Positions 12,383 to 24,933 are shown, counted from the stretch's first letter. The stretch: DNA of 64,000 bases from Cryptomeria japonica (GCF_030272615.1 NC_081410.1:226537415-226601414); one strand, 5' to 3'. Numbers and translations are program-made. Notes: generated by a model from the sequence alone, not told the origin.

Positions 12383-13174
12383 TAATGCAAGAGCATCCCC
12401 AATTCATAGCAATCTTGCATCAACCAAAAATATTTCATTTCCGTTTGTACTTTCAATTTTCCTTTCTGTGTGTCCTGGTTTTGGCTCACCAGATCTTGTG
12501 GATTTGGATTCTACTTGAAGACTTGATCATCTTTCTTGTTTCTAGACCGCATTGTATTTGGATAATTTTCCGGTGAGATATCGCTATTGGTTTCCTTGAT
12601 AGTTTTCTGTTATCGGTTGACGATTCTTTTTACTGGTTGCTTGGACCTATTTTGGTGATCTCCTGGAACCTCTTTCGAATCTTGCAGAGCCTTGGGCGTT
12701 GGTTGTGATGTTCCTTGGTGTGTGGATGACCTTTTCCTGCTATCTACGTTTCATCCTTTGGATTTTTTGGAGGAATCTCTTGGTGGAGGCTAACCTTTTT
12801 TATTTTACACTTTAGGTCTTGTTCTTCGGGTTTTGTTCCCTTTTGAGTTGACTGGATCCTTTGGATCAATATATATAATTTTAATCATGCATTAGAATGA
12901 ATCAATGAGAGAATCAAGTAGCTAGACTATGCATAGAAGATAGATCTCACGATTCAAGGTCCCAGTTGTGACCTATTCTGTATGTTCTACTAGGCCTGTG
13001 AGTCGGTATGTTGTAACTCGGTTGTTACCAATTGGTTGTAATCAATTTTCATGCAATAAAACAATCTATTCTACATTGCCTCCATCATATCTTTGTGTTT
13101 TCATTGTGTTTACTCTTGCTGACCGGTCCGGGTTGATCTCTTTGAGGTCCCTCCTCATTGCTGACTGCTTCACA
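12383..13174 (+). repeat. 3' LTR of the first chromodomain Ty3 element
   Basis: Begins TAATGCAAGAGCATCCCC, the same family as the LTR pair at 14054 and 20892, and ends at about ...CTGCTTCACA. The right boundary is placed by comparison with ...GACTACACCA in the sister LTRs and may be off by a few bases. The matching 5' LTR is not in the window. The LTR is clearly diverged from the sister copies, including its middle third. Confidence 0.8.
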
Positions 13175-13440
13175 TCCTCATCAGTAGAAGCATGAGAGGA
13201 ATGGTTTTCAAGTATGTTAGGCAAGATGTGTGATGGATTGTGGGAAAATTTATCTCTTAAGCTTCTTGGTGGGAATAAATTAACATGTAACTTAGGCTCA
13301 ACACCATTACTAGTTAAAGAATGGGAAGCCATGAGTTGGTAACTTCTTCTCATAGTAATCTTATATTCAAAACAATGGGTGTATAAGCTCCAAAAACACA
13401 AACTTGATCCTAAAAATAAATAAAGGAAAACTAGAGGCAT
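13175..13440 (-). other. Unidentified open frame abutting an LTR, possible host exon remnant
   Basis: On the minus strand an ATG at 13440 (another, in frame, lies near 13350) opens a frame running unbroken to the LTR edge at about 13174. The predicted peptide has a hydrophobic start, then a soluble part with phrases such as NLFPPRSLRDKF and PSHILPNILEN, and an acidic end STDED. Composition looks protein-like and unlike the AT-rich noncoding sequence around it, and the frame is not part of any retroelement domain I know. I do not recognise a family. It may be the first exon of a host gene cut by the Ty3 insertion, or a chance frame. Confidence 0.3.
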
Positions 13441-14048
13441 AGACAGGGAAAGTGGTTTGTGCTTTTGATGCCTTGATTTATCCCATAAATTTTATTACAA
13501 ATGTAAAATGAAATGCATGATGAAATGAATTGACCAAGTAATTAGATGATATGCAATCATAACAATGATGTAATTGATTAAAATATGTGAAATAATTATA
13601 TTATGATAAATTAACCACTTAATTAAGCAATATGAGATAGAAATAATGTGATTAATGAATGAATGTAAAACATAAGCAATAAGAAATAATGCAAAATGTC
13701 AAGTTCACCAAAATATGGTGCAGTAAAAATGAGACCCTAGACTAGAAATGCAAAATAAGATCTCAAATTTTCATTGCATATCATTAGAATCATAGAAAAA
13801 AGCTATAGTCCTAATAGGAGAGTTGAATACTTAGATTTATATCATTTGTTGCAATGGATTTGAGATTGGGATATGTGTATAAATTAACTAGGCTAAATGA
13901 TATGAGATTGATAGCTTTTAGCAATTACAGTGAAATACAAAATTAAAAGTCAACATAGTAGCTTATATCTAGAAAGAGAAGATAGATAAGAACCCATAGT
14001 TGTAATCTCGCCATGATAATCTAAGACTATTGTGCTAAGATCCCTAAT
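13441..14048. other. AT-rich noncoding stretch, probable host DNA
   Basis: No coding frame, no LTR ends and no repeats beyond simple AT-rich runs. It continues, after the Ty3 insertion, at 21678. Confidence 0.5.
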
Positions 14049-14053
14049 TTGAG

Positions 14054-14824
14054 TGATGCAAGAGCATCCCCAGTTCTTGGAAATCTTGCATCAACCAAAA
14101 ATATATTTATTTTTTAGTTTATTTTATGTTTTGTAATTTCAACATTTCTTTCTGCATTTTATTGCAATTGCTCACCGAATCTTGCGGAGATGGATTTTTC
14201 TTGTGAATATGATTATCTTCTTTATTCGTGATCTGTGGGATGTTTGGATCATTTCTGACAAGTTATCACTTTCAAATTCTGAGACAGTTTTCTGGCTTAG
14301 AACACCAAAATCACTTGGACCTATTTGCTATTGGTGAATCTTGCAGATCCTTTTCGTAGCTTACAGAGCCCTAGTTCATTGATTCCAATATTCCTTGGCA
14401 TGTGACCGACCTTCCCTTCGATCCACACTTCACCCCTTTGGATTTTTTGAAGGATTCTCTTGGGCGGAGGCCGACTTGGTGGTTTTACATGTTTCATCAT
14501 ATTCATCATTGTTTGATTCTTCTTGGGCTGACCGGATCCCTCTAGACCATATAAATCAATGTAATTAAGTATAATAATTTAAGAGAGTGAATATAGAATA
14601 TATTTCCTAAGATTTAGAGGTCTGGAGTTCTGATTCTATAATTGAGCATGTATGAGCCGAATCTTGTAGCCCAGATATTACCGGTTATTTGTAATCAGAT
14701 TTCATGATCTAATTCATTTAGTTCTGTATTGCCTCCATCATCTTGTCTTGATTTCATTATGTTTACTCTTGCTACACAACCCAGATAGATCTCATTGACG
14801 TCCCTCGTAATCGTGACTACACCA
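14054..14824 (+). repeat. 5' LTR of the second Ty3 element
   Basis: Runs TGATGCAAGAGC...GACTACACCA and is paired with 20892-21672. Confidence 0.92.
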
Positions 14825-14826
14825 AG

Positions 14827-14838
14827 TGGTATCAGAGT
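14827..14838 (+). other. Primer binding site of the second Ty3 element
   Basis: TGGTATCAGAGT, two bases after the LTR end, matches the initiator-Met tRNA complement at 11 of 12 positions. Confidence 0.88.
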
Positions 14839-14927
14839 GAGATTTCATTTCAGATATTGCCTTGTCCTGAAGATTTTGTTGTAGGGCGGCGGACTATGGA
14901 TCCGACCTGCAGTTTCAGAGGATTAGC

Positions 14928-15690
14928 ATGAAGATGGCATGAATAGGAAATAGGAATGGTGGAGTACATGGGAATGCAGACCCTACTATGTTGGAAATAT
15001 TGAGAGGAATCATAGCCTAGTTGGAAGCTGTTGAAACAACCCAGAGAAGAGGTCAACATATTGAAGATGTGAGTGAAGATGAAGAAGAAGAAGCACCAGT
15101 AGAACAAGTAGCAAATCCACTGACGTTGTATCCAGATGAAGATAGGTTCTTAAGGGTTTTGAGTAGGGAAAACACCAAACCTCATTTTACCCCACCGGAG
15201 TATGATGGTAAGTTGGATTCAGATGAATTAATGGATTGGATCTCAGAGATGGACACGTATTTTGATTTTGAGAACAACACAGAAGAAGGAAAGGTGAAAT
15301 ATGTTTGTACTCGGTTGAAAGGTCATGCATCTCTTTGGTGGGAACATTTGCAGGTTGATACCTAGATAAGAGGTAAAGAGAAGATCAAATCATGGGAGCG
15401 GATGGTTGCCAAATTGAAATCAAAGTTTATGCAAGCTGACTACCAATTAAATTTGTTTCAGAAGTTGCAGAATTTGAAGCAGAAAGAATCTAGTGTGAAG
15501 GAGTATACTGAAGCATTATACAAGTTGAATATCAGATCTGGACATGTTGATGATGAGGTCGAACAAGTTGCAAGATATTTGAATGGATTGTAGATGTCTA
15601 TATAGGATGACCTCAATCTGATCAAGTTGCAGAGTGTTGAAGAAGCTTACCAATATGCTTTGAACGTAGAAGAGAAGTTGAACAAAAAGA
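14928..15690 (+). pseudogene. Ty3/Gypsy gag, matrix and capsid part
   Basis: From the ATG at 14928 the frame carries an acidic stretch (EDVSEDEEEEAPVEQ) and then the typical plant Ty3 gag capsid region: PPEYDGKLDSDELMDWISEM, LKGHASLWWEHL, and a helical part to about 15690. Stops at about 14940 (TGA), 15018, 15363 and 15591 (TAG) interrupt it, most at codons expected to be CAG or CGA. A frameshift near 15690 moves the zinc-knuckle region into another frame. The start is chosen for its distance from the primer site and because the next ATG (14988) is also in frame. Confidence 0.88.
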
Positions 15691-16575
15691 CATGAGCAAA
15701 AACAAAGTGGTAGAGGTGGAAGGTTTTCTAGAGGGATATTTCAAGGAGGAAGAGGAAATTCTGGAGGAAGAGGAAATTCTTGAGGAAGAGGAATCTATAC
15801 TGATCAGAACAAGGACAAGGAAATAAGAAAGGAAGGTAGTTCATACCAGAAGGATGACAAAAATTTCTACCAAAGAAGAGAACCTGATAGTTACCAAAAT
15901 GAAAATTTTGGAAAAGATGATAGAAGACAAGATAAGAGAGTGTTTAGAGGAACTTTCTTTAAGTGTGGAGGAGAAGGACATCATGCTTTTGGGTGTAAGA
16001 AGATAGAGAATACTAGGAGAACACCATTAGTAGAAGAAAGCCCCACTAGATCAGCTAACAAACCAGAAGATGGAGAACTATTAATGATGAGGAGAGCTTT
16101 GTGTCATACCAAAGAGGATGAAGAGCCCTTGCAGAGAAGAAATATGTTCAAGACCAAATGTAAGGTATCTGGTAAGCGTTGTAATGTAGTTATTGATAGT
16201 GGTAGTTCAAACAATCTTGTTTCAAAAGAGATGGTGAATAAATTGGAGTTGAAAATATTGAAACACCCTAAGCCTTATCAGATAGCATGGATTCATGATG
16301 ATCATAAGTTGTTAGTGAGTGAGAAATGCTTGGTGAAATTAAAAATTGGAAATTATCATGATGAAGTTTTGTGTGATATCATGCCTATGGATATCTACCA
16401 CCTTTTGTTGGGTAGACCTTGGCATTTTGATAGACAAGCAATATATGATGGAAGAAAGAACATATACACTATTGTTGCAAATGGGATGAAATAGACCTTA
16501 TTACCCTTGGAGGAGTCTCTGAAGAGTGAAGTCTATATGAATGCTAGAATCTATTTGGTGGATGGAAGGAAATTC
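15691..16575 (+). pseudogene. Ty3/Gypsy gag zinc knuckle and protease
   Basis: After a frameshift the frame has a Gly-Arg-rich, RGG-like stretch (about 15705-15790), then the zinc knuckle CGGEGHHAFGC (its first Cys is replaced: FFKCGGEGHHAFGC). The aspartic protease follows with VVIDSGSSNNLVS at about 16185 and the second conserved motif YHLLLGRPW at about 16400. A TAG at 16492, at a likely Gln codon, is followed by readable sequence up to VDGRKF, where the solo LTR begins. The RGG stretch suggests RNA binding, as in other gag proteins. Confidence 0.87.
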
Positions 16576-17968
16576 TATTGGGATTTGCATGAAGATTGCA
16601 TTAATGAAATGTTATGTTGTCATTGATGCCAATTAACTGGTGATGATGTTGTTTTGTAATCGGTAAGTGAGTTTGTCAAGGAAACTGATATTACTAGAGA
16701 AGAAGTGAGATCAACTGGTAAACCCTACCTATTGATATGATAAACCCTAACTGATGGAGTTTGGTGAATCAAATGTATTAGTTTATGACATAATAATAAG
16801 CGGTAATGATTATGAAATATATGAATGTTGTATGAGAACAGTTTCAAATGGTTTTTGGCACGTAAAGATAATGGTTTTTGTCTTGGGAATGAGCAAGTTC
16901 ATTGCATGTAATGGAAACCGTGTGTTGAGTTACAGAGTTCGATGAAGCGGTGATCAAGAAGCGGTCAAGGATATCTTGAATGATGTGCAGTGATTGTTAT
17001 GTAATCCAACGGTCATACTTGAACTGATTTGTTTGTAATCTCTATGAGAGAATTAGGTTTGTGATGTGTTATTGACCTATTGATTTGTTTAAAAGGTCGA
17101 TGAGTTGTTTTGTTGAAGTGTTGGTAATTTGTAGTTGAGAGTAAGGGAGTGTGGTTACCGAACCAGATGATGTATCTACAATATGTGTAAAGGAAGATAA
17201 GAGCATGAAAAGGATCTGAACAAGCAAATGTAGTGCTATTCAAACAGATCAACAAACCCCTGTTGTTTTCTAACAATCACAATAGTCAAATCCCTTAACC
17301 AGGTAAGCTCTAACAAGCTTAGTGATTTAAATCCTCTAACCAGGTGGTCCATTAGCTTGGATTCCAAATCATCTATCGAGGTTACTCTTAATAGGGTATT
17401 GCTTCTAATAGGGCATTATAGTCAATCCCTTAACTGGGTGGTCCCTAACGAGAGTTGTTCTTAACAAGACTTATTGTAACTCTTTAATAGGCTAGGCTCC
17501 TAACAGGGAAAACTTCAAAAGAGTTCAGAATACTTGTGGATATTCATCCCCACTATGGTTTTTCCCATTTGGGTTTCCACGTCAAAAATATTGTGTCAAG
17601 AGGTGAATTCTTTTGTGGTTATGTTTACTATGGTTGAATTGCTTAACTGCTAAATCCACTTTGATATGTTATGTTAACCAACAACAATCTGAAATATATT
17701 TTAACTACTGTCAATAAAGTATTTGAATGATTCAGTTAAAAGGTTTTGAGAGTTTCAAAGATATTTTACTGTTAGTCTGTTATTACAGTCAACCGGTTTA
17801 ACTTGCTAATATTATTGCATTTGAAGTTCAGTGTTTAAACCAGTCAGTTCTGAGTTTGATTTGAGAGGTTGTTTTTGTTTGGTGAAAAGTTTATGTCAAT
17901 TTCCTATCTATTGATTCACCCCCCCTCTTAGTAGTTGACTGGATCCTTATTCTTTCATCATACCATCA
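16576..17968 (+). repeat. Solo Copia LTR inserted between protease and RT
   Basis: The target duplication AATTC is perfect (16571-16575 and 17969-17973), and removing the insert rejoins VDGRKF to LDGMRHENVCF. No primer site, polypurine tract or coding region is present. It shares the Copia LTR landmarks: 'gtggtttttcccatttgggtttccacgt' split near 17555-17583 and a C-tract near 17920. The start is TATTGG rather than TGTTGG, one base off. Length 1,393 bp. Confidence 0.88.
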
Positions 17969-17973
17969 AATTC

Positions 17974-20858
17974 TTGGATGGAATGAGACATGAGAATGTG
18001 TGTTTTGCCTTAGTTCCTAAGAGGACTGAGAACCTCGACCATGAAGAACAACCAGAGGAGATAAAGGAGTTGCTGACAGAGTATGAGGATATCATTTTGG
18101 ATAATGTACCTTATGGGTTACCACCTATAAAGAGTATCTGTCATTGCATGGACCTAGTTTGCCTAACAAAAGTTGCACACATGTAGAGAATGAAGAGTTA
18201 AATAGACAAGTGCAAGAGTTGTTGTGATCAGAGAAAGTTTGAGTCCCTATGTAGTACTAGCAGTGTTAGCACCTAAGAAGAATGGAGAATGGAGGATGTG
18301 TACTGATTCTAGATCAATCAACAAGATCACAATGAAGTACCGGTTTCCTTTGCCTAGGATGGATGACATAATGGATTTTCAGAGTGGAGCCAAATACTAC
18401 ACAAAGATACACTTGAAGAGTAGATATCACTAGATCAAAATCAGAGAAGGAGATGAGTGGAAGACAACATTCAAGATAAATGAAGGATTGTATGAATGGT
18501 TGGTGATGCCTTTTGGGTTGACTAATACACCAAGTACTTTCATGAGATTGATGAATGAGGTATTCAAGAAATTCTTGGGTAAGTTTGTTATTATATATTT
18601 GGATGGCATTCTGATTTTCAGTAAGACAAAAGATGAGCATTTATTGCATTTAAGACAAGTTTTACAGAGGTTGAGAGAAGAAAAGTTGTTGATAAATCTA
18701 AAGAAGTGTAGTTTCATGAAGGAAGAATTAGTCTATTTGGGATTTGTGATATTTGTGGATGGATTGAAGATGGACCTTGAAAAGGTAAAAGAAATTGTTG
18801 AATGGCCTACACCGGAAAGCATTGGAGGTAAGATCATTTCATGGGTTGGCTAGTTTCTACTAGAAGTTTATTAGTAATTTCAGTTCAATTTGTAGCCCTA
18901 TGACTAAGACAATGAAAGGAGATAGGAAGGAATTTGAGTGGACAACTAGAGCGAATAAGAGTTTTGAATTGTTGAAGCAAAAATTGACTGAGCAACCTGT
19001 GTTAGCATTACTGGATTTCAACAAAGTATTTCAAGTAGATTGTGATGAAAGTGGAACTACAATTGGAGCCATATTGAATTAGGAAGGGAGAGTAGTAGCT
19101 TATTTCAATGAGAAGTTGAATGATGCTAGAGATATTCGGTGTATGATCAAGAATTTTATTCCATAGTTCAAGCCTTGAAGAAGTGGAGGCATTACCTATT
19201 GCCTAAGGAATTTGTGTTGTATACTTATCATCAAGCCTTGGAGTATTTGAATAGATAGAGTAAGTTGAATTAGAGACATATGAGATGGGTAGATTTTTTG
19301 TAGAGTTACATCTTTGTGTTGAAGCATAGGAGTGGGAAGTCAAACAAAGTTGCTAATGCTTTGAGTAGAAGAAGGAATTTTTTGACAAAGATGAGAGTGA
19401 CATGTATTAGGATTTGAATATTTGAAGAACTATTATGATGATGACTCGGATTTTGCAGAACCTTGGAAAGCATATAGAGAACCAGTTATGGTAGATAGAA
19501 TTCAATGAATGGATTATTTCATTCAGGATGGGATGTTATTCAAAGGAGTTCAGTTGTGTATACCTAAGATTTCTATGAGGGAGAATCTGATAAAGGAGAA
19601 GCATAGTGGAGGATTAGTCAGACACTTTGGTATTAAAAAAATAGTAGCATTGGTAAGTGGACATTACTTTTGGCCTCAGATTCATAAGGATGTTAGGAAA
19701 TTTGTATAGAGTTGTAGAATTTGTAAGGTTGCAAAAGGTAGTAGTCAAAATGTGGGATTGTATAAGCCTTTGACAATACCAGAGAGACCTTGGCAAGACA
19801 TAAGCATGGATTTCATTCTTAGACTACCTAAGACACATAGAGAGAGTGATTTTATATTTATGTCGGTGGATAGATTCTCTAAGATGGCTCATTTCATACC
19901 TTGTAAGAAGACATCAGATGTAGTGCATGTAGTTGAATTATTTTTCAAGGAGGTAGTGAGATTACATGGATTACTTAGGAGCATAGTTTTAGATAGAGAC
20001 ACTAAGTTTGTTGGTTATTTTTGGAGAACACTTTGGATGAAGATGAAAACAAATTTTAAGTTCACTTCTACTTTTCAACCACATACTGATGGATAGATAG
20101 AGGTAGTAAACAAGAGTTTGGAAAATTTGTTGAGATACTTAGTTGGAGAGAAAACCAGAAATTTGGATTTGATCCTTGCACAAATAGAGTTTGCCTACAA
20201 TAATTTAGTGAACAACAATACCAGAAGAACACCTTTTGAGATTGTTACCGGAGCACACCCTAGAGGTATATTAGAATTGAGAGATATCAGTAATGAAGAC
20301 AAGAGGAGTGCAGAGGCAAAATAATTTGCAGATCATATGAAGGCCTTACATATTCAGGTTAAACAACAATTAGAGGATATGAACAACAAGTATAAGTAGA
20401 AAGCGGATGAAAAGAGAAGACATAAGGAATTTGAAGTTGGCGATGAAGTGATGGTGTATTTGACAAAAGAAAAATTTCCAGTTGGCACATATAACAAGTT
20501 ACAAATGAGGAAGTTTGGACCTTGCAAGATGTTGAGGAAATTCAATTCCAAAAATGCATATGAAGTGGAGTTACCAGATAGTTTGAGTATTTCAAACATA
20601 TTCAACATTGCACATCTACATCAGTGTCATGAATCAGAATTCAATGAAGATAGTATTGTAGACTTGGAATAAAAGTTGCCCTGGAAGGAACTAGATTAGA
20701 TTGAAGTCATTTTGGACAATAGGATTGGGCGTAGCACCTAGAGCAATTAGTACAAGAAGTACCTTGTGAAGTAGAAGGATAGAATAGTTGAAGATTCATC
20801 TTGGATTTATCAAGAAAAGGTAGATTGCCTTGGTTTTCCTCTGACCCTAGAAAAGTGA
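17974..20858 (+). pseudogene. Ty3/Gypsy pol: RT, RNase H, integrase, chromodomain
   Basis: The order is as in chromoviruses. RT has VLAPKKNGEWRMCTDSR, RFPLPRMDD and MPFGLTNTP; the catalytic motif reads YLDGIL, so the second Asp of YLDDIL is changed to Gly. RNase H shows DCDESGTTIGAIL. Integrase has MDFILRLP and LDRDTKF, with DG, a stop and then IEVVN retaining the likely catalytic Glu. The integrase C-terminus is LQMRKFGPCKMLRK. A weak chromodomain (IEVILDNRIG, KKYLVK, EDSSWIY) ends at TGA 20856. Frame changes lie near 18190 and 18830. About ten TAG stops fall at positions where the sister element or family has Gln. Compared with the first copy it is more complete but more shifted. Confidence 0.9.
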
Positions 20859-20891
20859 GGGACTCACTTTCTTTCAACAACCCCAGATGTC

Positions 20892-21672
20892 TAATGTAGG
20901 AGCATCCTTGGTTCTTGGCAATCTTGCATCAACCAAAAAAATATCTTTTCAGTTTGTTTTCTATTTTGCAGTTTCAATATTTCTTTCTGCATTTTCTTGT
21001 ATTTGTTCACCAGATATTGTGGAGCTTGATTTTTCTTGTGAACATGATTATCTTTGTTATTCCTGACCTGCTTGACATTGGATCATTTTCTAACAAGTTA
21101 TGACTTCTGAATTCCAAGACATTTTTTTGGCTTGGAACACCGAAACCACTTGGACCTATTTGCTATTGGCAAATCTTGCAGATCCTTTCCATAGCTTATA
21201 GAGCCCCAGTTCATTGACTCTAATGTTCTTTGGCATGTGGCTGACCTTCCCTTTGATCCACACTTCACCCCTTTGGATTTTCTGGGGTATTCTCTTGGGT
21301 GGAGGCCGACCTGGTGGTTTTACATGTTTCATCATGTTCATCATTGTTTGATTCTTCTTGGGCTGATCGGATCCCTCGACCATATAAATCAATGTAATTA
21401 AGTATCATAATTTAGGAGAGTGAATATAGAAGATATATCTTAAGATGTAGAGGTCCGAAGTTGACTAATTCTATAATTGAGCATGTATGTAGCAGGCTAG
21501 TGAGTTGAATCTTGTAGCCCGAATGTTACCGGTTATTTGTAATCAGTTTTCATGATCTAATTCATTTAGTTCTGCATTGCCTCCATCATCTTGTCTTGCT
21601 TTCTTTATGTTTACTCTTATTGCACAATCCATATAGATCTCATTGAGGTCCCTCCTGACCATGACTACACCA
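20892..21672 (+). repeat. 3' LTR of the second Ty3 element
   Basis: Runs TAATGTAGGAGC...GACTACACCA and is followed by the target duplication TTGAG. Confidence 0.92.
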
Positions 21673-21677
21673 TTGAG

Positions 21678-21943
21678 GGTGTTTGAATCAAGAGTAAATT
21701 CCAGATTCTAGATCCAAATGTCTTATAGCTTTATCTCTCTGAAAATTAGCTGAAAAGTGTTGGACATGGTTGGAGGGTGCCCTAGTCCATTTTTTTTTTT
21801 GCATATTCAAAGTTGGAGATTGTTTGTTGTTGTCTACCTTGCGCACATGTAGCACTCTCTACTATTGGATTTGAATTTCTGAACACAAAAATAGGGAAAA
21901 ATTGTTGTGTTGTATAGGGACTTGCCTATGTCAAACCTCATGT
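21678..21943. other. Noncoding stretch, probable host DNA
   Basis: Sits between two target duplications and holds a T-run near 21790. Nothing recognisable. Confidence 0.5.
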
Positions 21944-21948
21944 TGATG

Positions 21949-22967
21949 TGGTGCAGGAGCACTTGATGGATTTTATGCCTCCATGAGGCAATTTTGTAAA
22001 TTTGGCTTTAGCATTGTATTTTGATAATATAACAAGGTCTTTTAGACCATTTTGGACTTATTTGTATTGAGTTTGAGTCTTAGGAGGTTATTTGTGGGTT
22101 ATACAGAAACTATTATAAAAATTTGTCATGTTGTCCAATGTTGTCATGCAATTTTGCATTTTGGGTTGTATGTGGAAGGTGAAGGGTCAAGTCATTTAAA
22201 AGTTAGTTGTAATTGATCATTTTTTGTTGGAAAGGGCATAAATATGGCCTCTAATATGAATTCCATGAGTTTTTGAAGGTTTTTGAAGTTGGACAAGGAT
22301 GAAATAAAGAAGGAATTTATTTTTGTAGCATCCTTACATTATTATCTTTTTAGTTTTCAAAATTTGCAGTCTGAAACATGCTATTTTATGGCCCCTTTAA
22401 TGGTCTCATATTGAGGACTATAATATATGGATGAAAATATATTTATTTCTAGTTTTCAAATATTTTTATCTCAATAAATGTTATTGAATTTTGTGTAAGA
22501 TATGACAATTTTGGTGAAGGTTGTCCAGTTTGACAGTTTTTGGTGAAGATAACAGTCTACAAAATTTGTGGTATGGAGATTGTTGGTATAATAAAATCCC
22601 TCAAACCAATTGGAAAATTTTAAAAAATGAGTCTAGTTTAATCTAAAGGTGTTTTGGTTCAATTTTATTGTCTTTCAAAAGTTATAAGGAATTTGGTGCA
22701 AGTTGCTTGGAACCCTAACTACGGTTAGCAGTTTTGGGAAAAGTGTCATAACTTTTGTTTTAACAATTGCATTTGGCTATAACTTGGAGGAAATTTTTGT
22801 ATTTAAGATTTATTAAATCTCATCGAAGAGATTGGCTTAATTATGTCTCAAATGAAAGTTATTAAGGACTGTTCTCAAGTGGGAGATTTTGTCCTTGTAC
22901 ATTTATATGGTTAAAGGGTTACAAAAATCAATCTATTGTGTTGATGTGAATCCTCCCTCTTGCATCA
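21949..22967 (+). repeat. 5' LTR of element D
   Basis: Starts TGGTGCAGGAGC and ends CTTGCATCA. Compared with the 3' copy it has an extra stretch of some 40 bases near its start. Confidence 0.87.
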
Positions 22968-22969
22968 AT

Positions 22970-22980
22970 TGGTATCAGAG
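22970..22980 (+). other. Primer binding site of element D
   Basis: TGGTATCAGAG, two bases after the LTR end, is a perfect start of the initiator-Met tRNA complement. Confidence 0.85.
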
Positions 22981-24933
22981 ATAAAAGGGTATAGACAAGA
23001 GAGTTTGGTATTTGTTTGTTGTGTTTGTGTAGTTTGAGAAGAGAACCTGGTTGCCAAAAGACTAGGTAGAGAAGAGAAAGACCTAGGTGAGGCAAAGACA
23101 AAGTGGAAGCAAGCTTAAAGGGACTTGCTTGAATGAATGAATTTTTTGAGGATGTTCTTGCAAGGTGAGGGTTCAAAAGAGGATAATAAAAATAAGAGAC
23201 AAGAATAAAAAGAGAGAAAGAGGAAAGAGGAAATGATGAGGCAAAAAGGGTTTGAGGAAGAGATACGAGAAATAAGGCAAGCTATGTAGAAAATGTTAGA
23301 TCCCAGAGACAACTGAGAGGGGGGGTGAATCAGTTGTCTAATAAATTCAAACCAAAAACCAGTTAACCAAATTAATGCTTAATACTGGTAAACCAGTTAA
23401 GTATGCCGGTAGATAGTGTTAATAGTAAATTGCTATACCGGTAAAGATCAATGCATGAAACACAAACATAAAGTCATCCACAACACATAACACCAATATT
23501 TGTACGTGGAAACCCTGTAAGGGGAAAAACTATGGTGGGAAACCTTACCCACAATCAGATGATACTACTACAGATAGTAAGTGTACATAAATGGGGTCTG
23601 CACATGCAGAAAGGCCAATAGCCTAGAGCTCACTGCTCAATCATAAAATGGGAGTCACACTGACTACAATTGGATGGTTAAATCCAATAAGAATGTACTG
23701 CACAAAATAGCATCTTCATATGCTAGATTCAGTACCGGTGTAATGCTGATATGCTTATACAAAAACCTAGCTTCACTTTCAAATGATGTCTTTGTGTATA
23801 CCTCTTCTTAATCTCACATATACCTTCACTCAAATCTTTTTCGCATTCCACACTTGATCTTACAAATAAGATCTTACATTTATACCATACCCTAAGACCA
23901 ATTTTAGTAGGTCAGCTCTACAAGATATTACAATAAAATCATTTACAAAAAATATAATATCCGATGCAATAACCAATTAAACATGTCGACTTAATGCATT
24001 TACATCAATAATAAATCATCTCCATAGCGTGCCATGCTGATTTGGAAAAGATAAACCTGCCGGTGTAACCCTAGATAACCTGGACCTATTTGTCGGTAAA
24101 AGCAAATATGCAAATATGAATATGCCAATGATTAATTCTTCAAAACAAAGTGTCCACACGATGTCTTCGACATTACCAAGTGTCTTCCATATCATTCCAA
24201 ATGCCGGTGAACATTATATCCTATCGGTGAACCATATACCAGTAACTGTGCAATAGTTACTTGCTTGCCGGTGAATGTTGTTGGATCTCCGAAGTGCTAG
24301 TTTTCAATAGGTGTTGACATCAATGACAAAACCATACCAAAATACCAACAGAAAATGAGGAAAGACAAAAGAATTGGACAAAAGAATTGAGATGCAGCAA
24401 CAAAGTTGGAACTTGACAATAAATAAGGGTATTATGGCCCATTAATAAGATTGTTCAAAGAAGAAAACAAGCAAGGACATCAATCAATGATGGAGAAGAA
24501 GATTTATGGACAACATATGTAGCCACTGAGAAAGAATGGAATAATAAGGTTAGAGTTGGACAAGCCAAGCAAGCTAAGATGATGGTAGAGGAAGACATAC
24601 CCATGAAGGAATCAACCATGAAAAACCATGAAGATGTTTAAATATAAGAGGTTTGTGATCCTAACAAAGAAAAAAGGTTGAAGGAAGCAAATCAAATGGG
24701 AAAAGTGAGGACCAAAGGTGAAAAGATCATATCTACTCCAAAAAGGAGAAAGAGTAAGGAAGGAGTACACATAGTTCTTGTTGAGATTGCAAACAAGGGA
24801 AAACCAAAGTTAAAGATGAAATCCAAGGTAAAATGGAAAACCATAAAAGACATCAAGGAGGAGAATTTGAAGATGGAGACCTATTACTTCATTCACTTCA
24901 AGAGGACTTAGATATTTCATTTGGTCGAAAGTA
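22981..24933 (+). pseudogene. Internal region of element D: Lys/Glu-rich remnant, interrupted
   Basis: The two parts, 22981-23293 and 24351-24933, were joined before the solo LTR landed. They encode Lys- and Glu-rich phrases such as KGFEEEIREIRQAM near 23250 and a 77-residue basic frame at 24678-24911. This could be a worn gag or a captured cellular fragment. There is no protease, RT or integrase motif. A protein function cannot be given. Confidence 0.45.
23294..24350 (-). repeat. Solo Copia LTR, minus orientation
   Basis: Framed by a perfect 5-bp target duplication GAAAA (23289-23293 and 24351-24355), with no primer site or polypurine tract on either side. It belongs to the same family as 38852-39918 and is related to 112-1315. 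A 10-bp perfect inverted repeat (23307-23316 and 23330-23339) encloses a G7 tract. Length 1,057 bp. Formed by recombination between the LTRs of a full element. Confidence 0.92.

Larger units (their letters stand above)
14054..21672 (+). mobile_element. Second chromodomain Ty3/Gypsy element, full length, with a solo LTR inside
   Basis: Two LTRs of about 0.78 kb frame a gag-pol region with primer site. The target duplication TTGAG is perfect (14049-14053 and 21673-21677). This sets the LTR start at TGATGCAAGAGC (5' copy) and TAATGTAGGAGC (3' copy). Without the 1,393-bp solo LTR at 16576 the element is about 6.2 kb, a normal size for a chromovirus. It is the same family as the element at 2173-13174. 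Confidence 0.93.
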
